The translations under genes and the position numbers were made by a program. This document shows positions 60,527 to 64,000 of a DNA stretch of 64,000 nt, one piece after another; the stretch's first letter is position 1, and the number at the start of each line of letters is the position of its first letter. The notes under the pieces were generated by a model. That model ran no database searches. It saw only the letters and a program-made list of their open reading frames with translations, and had not been told where the DNA came from. The DNA lies in the NCBI GenBank assembly GCA_916610825.1, contig OU744451.1, forward strand, positions 11,348,864 through 11,412,863. Reading direction: 5' to 3'. This DNA is from Haliclystus octoradiatus (taxonomy: Eukaryota; Cnidaria; Staurozoa; Stauromedusae; Haliclystidae).

Positions 60527-60600
60527 TTATTGTACTAGCATATCTTCCATCTCATTCATGACAGAATCAGAATAATCATGCTCATCCATGTCATCATTAA
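60527..60600 (-). CDS. possible last exon of an unidentified gene
   Basis: On the minus strand a strong acceptor (ctctgttttttttatgtag) is followed by 24 acidic codons (NDDMDEHDYSDSVMNEMEDM, then LVQ) and TAA. Acidic composition and the polypyrimidine tract support an exon, but no upstream exon is seen. The next sequence to the right is the ATT repeat and a gypsy element. No family is recognised. Confidence 0.35.
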
Positions 60601-60749
60601 CTACATAAAAAAAACAGAGAAAGTATTTACACATAAAAATGGCAAGCACATTCTGGGTGGTGCCATGAAAGATGAGACATGAAAGAGGCTTAATTGAAAT
60701 CGCTGTATTAGAATATTAATAATAAATGAAACTTTAAGTTACAAAATGT

Positions 60750-61978
<1,229 letters not shown>

Positions 61979-62045
61979 TTGGCACAGTGGATAGATTTAT
62001 ATATTTTTTTTTTCATGCATATATAATCAACCATATTTTTACGTT

Positions 62046-64000
62046 ATGGCAACTTTTCGTGGGCGTCTTCCGCCTGAATTCAATCCTGGTCAACGTGATG
62101 CATATGACCGATTTACGAAGTGGAAATTCGGTTTCCAAACCTATATGACTGCCACCGACTTAGCACTGCAATCAGAAGCAAAGAAGCTTGCTATTCTCTA
62201 CAACATTGCAGGCGAAGAGTTCCGGCAATTTACCAAGAAAAATTGTACGTTTAATTTGGCCGACAACACGGAAACTGTCACTAATGTCCTCAAAGGAATA
62301 ACTAAGATCCTGAAACCACAGAGACGACATTTGGATTACCGTTGTAAGTTATTTGATTGTCGTCAAAGTGAAGACGAGCCAATACATGAATACTTACAAC
62401 AATTGAGAAATTTATATGATGAGACTGGTTACACTGACCGCACCCTAACCGGAGATATGTTAATGCGGGATTTGTTGGTTCGTGGTGTCCGAAACGAAGA
62501 CGCAAAACGATTATTATTGCAACAGGATTTTGACTCTTTAACTATTGACGAATGTACAAAATTAGTCTCAAGTTATGAAACTGTTAATAGATCAGATGCT
62601 GTTAAAACAGAGAGTATCGCCGCTACAACTGCAAATAATACAAAGATTATCGATTCATGCAAATATTGTGGACGATCGCACGCTGTTGGACGCTGTCCTG
62701 CATATGGGAAATCATGTTCATCATGTGGACTTCGTAATCATTTTCACAGCGTTTGTCAGCGTAGTAAATATGCGAATGACAGTGTTAACAAGACAAGGAC
62801 GCCATCACAGCATAAAGTATCTGTCAGGCGTAAATCACATCGCTCTGATAAAAGCGCTGCTCTTGACAATGAGGATAACACCTCATCATCGAATGAGTCG
62901 GAAATTTCTTTTGCATTAACTTCCGCTCAGCCAGGTGAGCGTGCTTATGTACATTTATTTGTAAACGGAGACCCTTTGAAATTTTTAATCGATCCTGGAA
63001 GTACGGCAACGATGTTACCTGTAGAATATTTAAAGAAAGGTCAAGAATTTAAAATGCTTACTGACACTTTTGTGAAACCATGGAATAGTAAAAAGATACC
63101 TATTATTGCTGAAGGAAAAATCAAAGTGTCGGCCTCATCAAGCGACAAGGCAATTTTGATCAAGGCTAAATGTATAAAGAAATTAAAATGTCCTCTGTTG
63201 AGTTATTCCGACTATTTATTATTAGGAGGACAGCCGTTACAATTACCTGAAGCATACGATGTCAGCGTAAGTGCTGTCGATGAAACGCTAGGAAATATTG
63301 GTGTTGCAACAATTAATGTTAAATCTAATGTTACACCTATTGTTCAAGGTGCACGAAAGCTTGCTTTCAGATTACATAAACCAGTTGAAAAAGAAATAGA
63401 AAAGATGGTTAAAGCTGATATATTGGAGAGAGTGACTGGCCCTAGTAAATGGTTATCGCCGATTGTTGTCGCTTGGCGAAAAAATGGAAATGTACGTCTT
63501 TGCGGCGATTTTAGACGTTTAAACGAAGCTGTTCAACGAGAACGTTATGCCATTCCAAACGCTGATTCATTTTTCGCTAAGATGTCTGGTTCCAAATTTT
63601 TTTCCTGTTTGGATTTAGAGTCCGGGTTTCATCAAATCAAACTCGATGCGGATTCTTCGGAATTAACTACAATCTCAACTCATATTGGAAATTATAAATT
63701 TAAACGTTTACCTTTTGGTGTGAGCTCTGCTCCTGAATTGTTTCAAAGAGTTATGTCAGATCATTTAGTTGATCTTCCTGGATGTCTAGTTTATATCGAC
63801 GATATAATTATATTTGGCAAAGACCGTACTGAACATGACGCTCGTCTAAATGCTGTTTTACGACGTTTAAAATCCATTGGGGCAAAATTAAATAAAAAGA
63901 AATGTAAATTTGCGCAAGAACAGTTGCTTTATCTTGGTCATACAATTTCTGCTGCTGGTCTGGCTCCAGATCTTACAAAAATTACTGAAGCTTTGGCATT
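62046..64000 (+). CDS. Ty3/gypsy gag-pol polyprotein, open, runs off window
   Basis: One uninterrupted frame of at least 651 codons from ATG 62046 to the window end. Gag capsid region: residues about 1-170, beginning FRGRLPPEFNPGQRDAY. Two zinc knuckles follow: CKYCGRSHAVGRC (CX2CX3HX4C) and CSSCGLRNHFHSVC (CX2CX4HX4C). Aspartic protease: FLIDPGSTATMLP, with DPG where D[S/T]G is usual. Reverse transcriptase: LDLESGFHQI, FKRLPFGVSSAPELF and the catalytic YIDDI, then LGHTISAAGL. Gag and pol share one frame, as in mag-lineage elements. RNase H and integrase lie beyond the window. The absence of stops suggests a young, possibly active copy. Confidence 0.9.
   Translation, partial: MATFRGRLPPEFNPGQRDAYDRFTKWKFGFQTYMTATDLALQSEAKKLAILYNIAGEEFRQFTKKNCTFNLADNTETVTNVLKGITKILKPQRRHLDYRCKLFDCRQSEDEPIHEYLQQLRNLYDETGYTDRTLTGDMLMRDLLVRGVRNEDAKRLLLQQDFDSLTIDECTKLVSSYETVNRSDAVKTESIAATTANNTKIIDSCKYCGRSHAVGRCPAYGKSCSSCGLRNHFHSVCQRSKYANDSVNKTRTPSQHKVSVRRKSHRSDKSAALDNEDNTSSSNESEISFALTSAQPGERAYVHLFVNGDPLKFLIDPGSTATMLPVEYLKKGQEFKMLTDTFVKPWNSKKIPIIAEGKIKVSASSSDKAILIKAKCIKKLKCPLLSYSDYLLLGGQPLQLPEAYDVSVSAVDETLGNIGVATINVKSNVTPIVQGARKLAFRLHKPVEKEIEKMVKADILERVTGPSKWLSPIVVAWRKNGNVRLCGDFRRLNEAVQRERYAIPNADSFFAKMSGSKFFSCLDLESGFHQIKLDADSSELTTISTHIGNYKFKRLPFGVSSAPELFQRVMSDHLVDLPGCLVYIDDIIIFGKDRTEHDARLNAVLRRLKSIGAKLNKKKCKFAQEQLLYLGHTISAAGLAPDLTKITEALA

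Noticed and set aside
62302-63009. Frames at 62302-62505 (-), 62575-62919 (+) and 62824-63009 (-)
   Set aside because: Shadows of the open gypsy gag-pol frame.

Overview
The window is AT-rich nuclear DNA from an animal. Its genes are split into many short exons with GT-AG introns, and it carries Ty3/gypsy, LINE, Penelope-like, P-element-like, SINE and fold-back repeats and very long microsatellites. The gene content (a ciliary CFAP47-like gene, a proprotein convertase, a multi-finger C2H2 gene, a galactose 3-O-sulfotransferase-like gene) suggests an invertebrate. A tunicate, another invertebrate deuterostome or a cnidarian would all fit, and the sequence alone does not decide.

Layout. 1-2478: 3' end of a decayed Ty3/gypsy element. 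It lies in the same orientation as the next gene and apparently inside one of its introns. 2673-16275 (+): C-terminal part of a CFAP47-like gene, about 17 exons. 17434-26197 (+): complete proprotein convertase gene, 14 coding exons, 796 residues, with an intact catalytic tetrad and a long insertion inside the P domain. 28141-38026 (-): five-exon C2H2 zinc-finger gene made of repeated exon modules. 39700-42345: two 5'-truncated LINEs lying head to head. 43470-45763 (+): decayed Penelope-like reverse transcriptase. 46128-47322 (-): Gal3ST-like gene with one in-frame stop. 49590-58160: gypsy gag and pol remnants, a SINE copy, and a decayed P-element/THAP transposase with a smaller transposon inserted in it. 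58424-59890: large double palindrome. 60527-60600 (-): possible last exon of another gene. 60751-61819: about 1.07 kb of ATT repeat, abutting the probable LTR of a second gypsy element whose gag-pol frame (62046 onward) is open to the window edge.

The three multi-exon genes encode unrelated functions (axoneme, secretory-pathway proteolysis, transcription) and nothing suggests they act together. The most unusual signal is in the introns. Two loci (12003-12174 and 18879-19185) carry hammerhead ribozyme motifs arranged as inverted pairs. One abuts a GIY-YIG endonuclease fragment of a Penelope-like element. The other includes a perfect 77-bp palindrome that places a well-formed hammerhead on each strand inside intron 1 of the convertase gene.

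Limits: every call comes from reading the sequence. No homology search, RNA data or folding program was available. Exon boundaries come from consensus splice sites, frame continuity and recalled family motifs.
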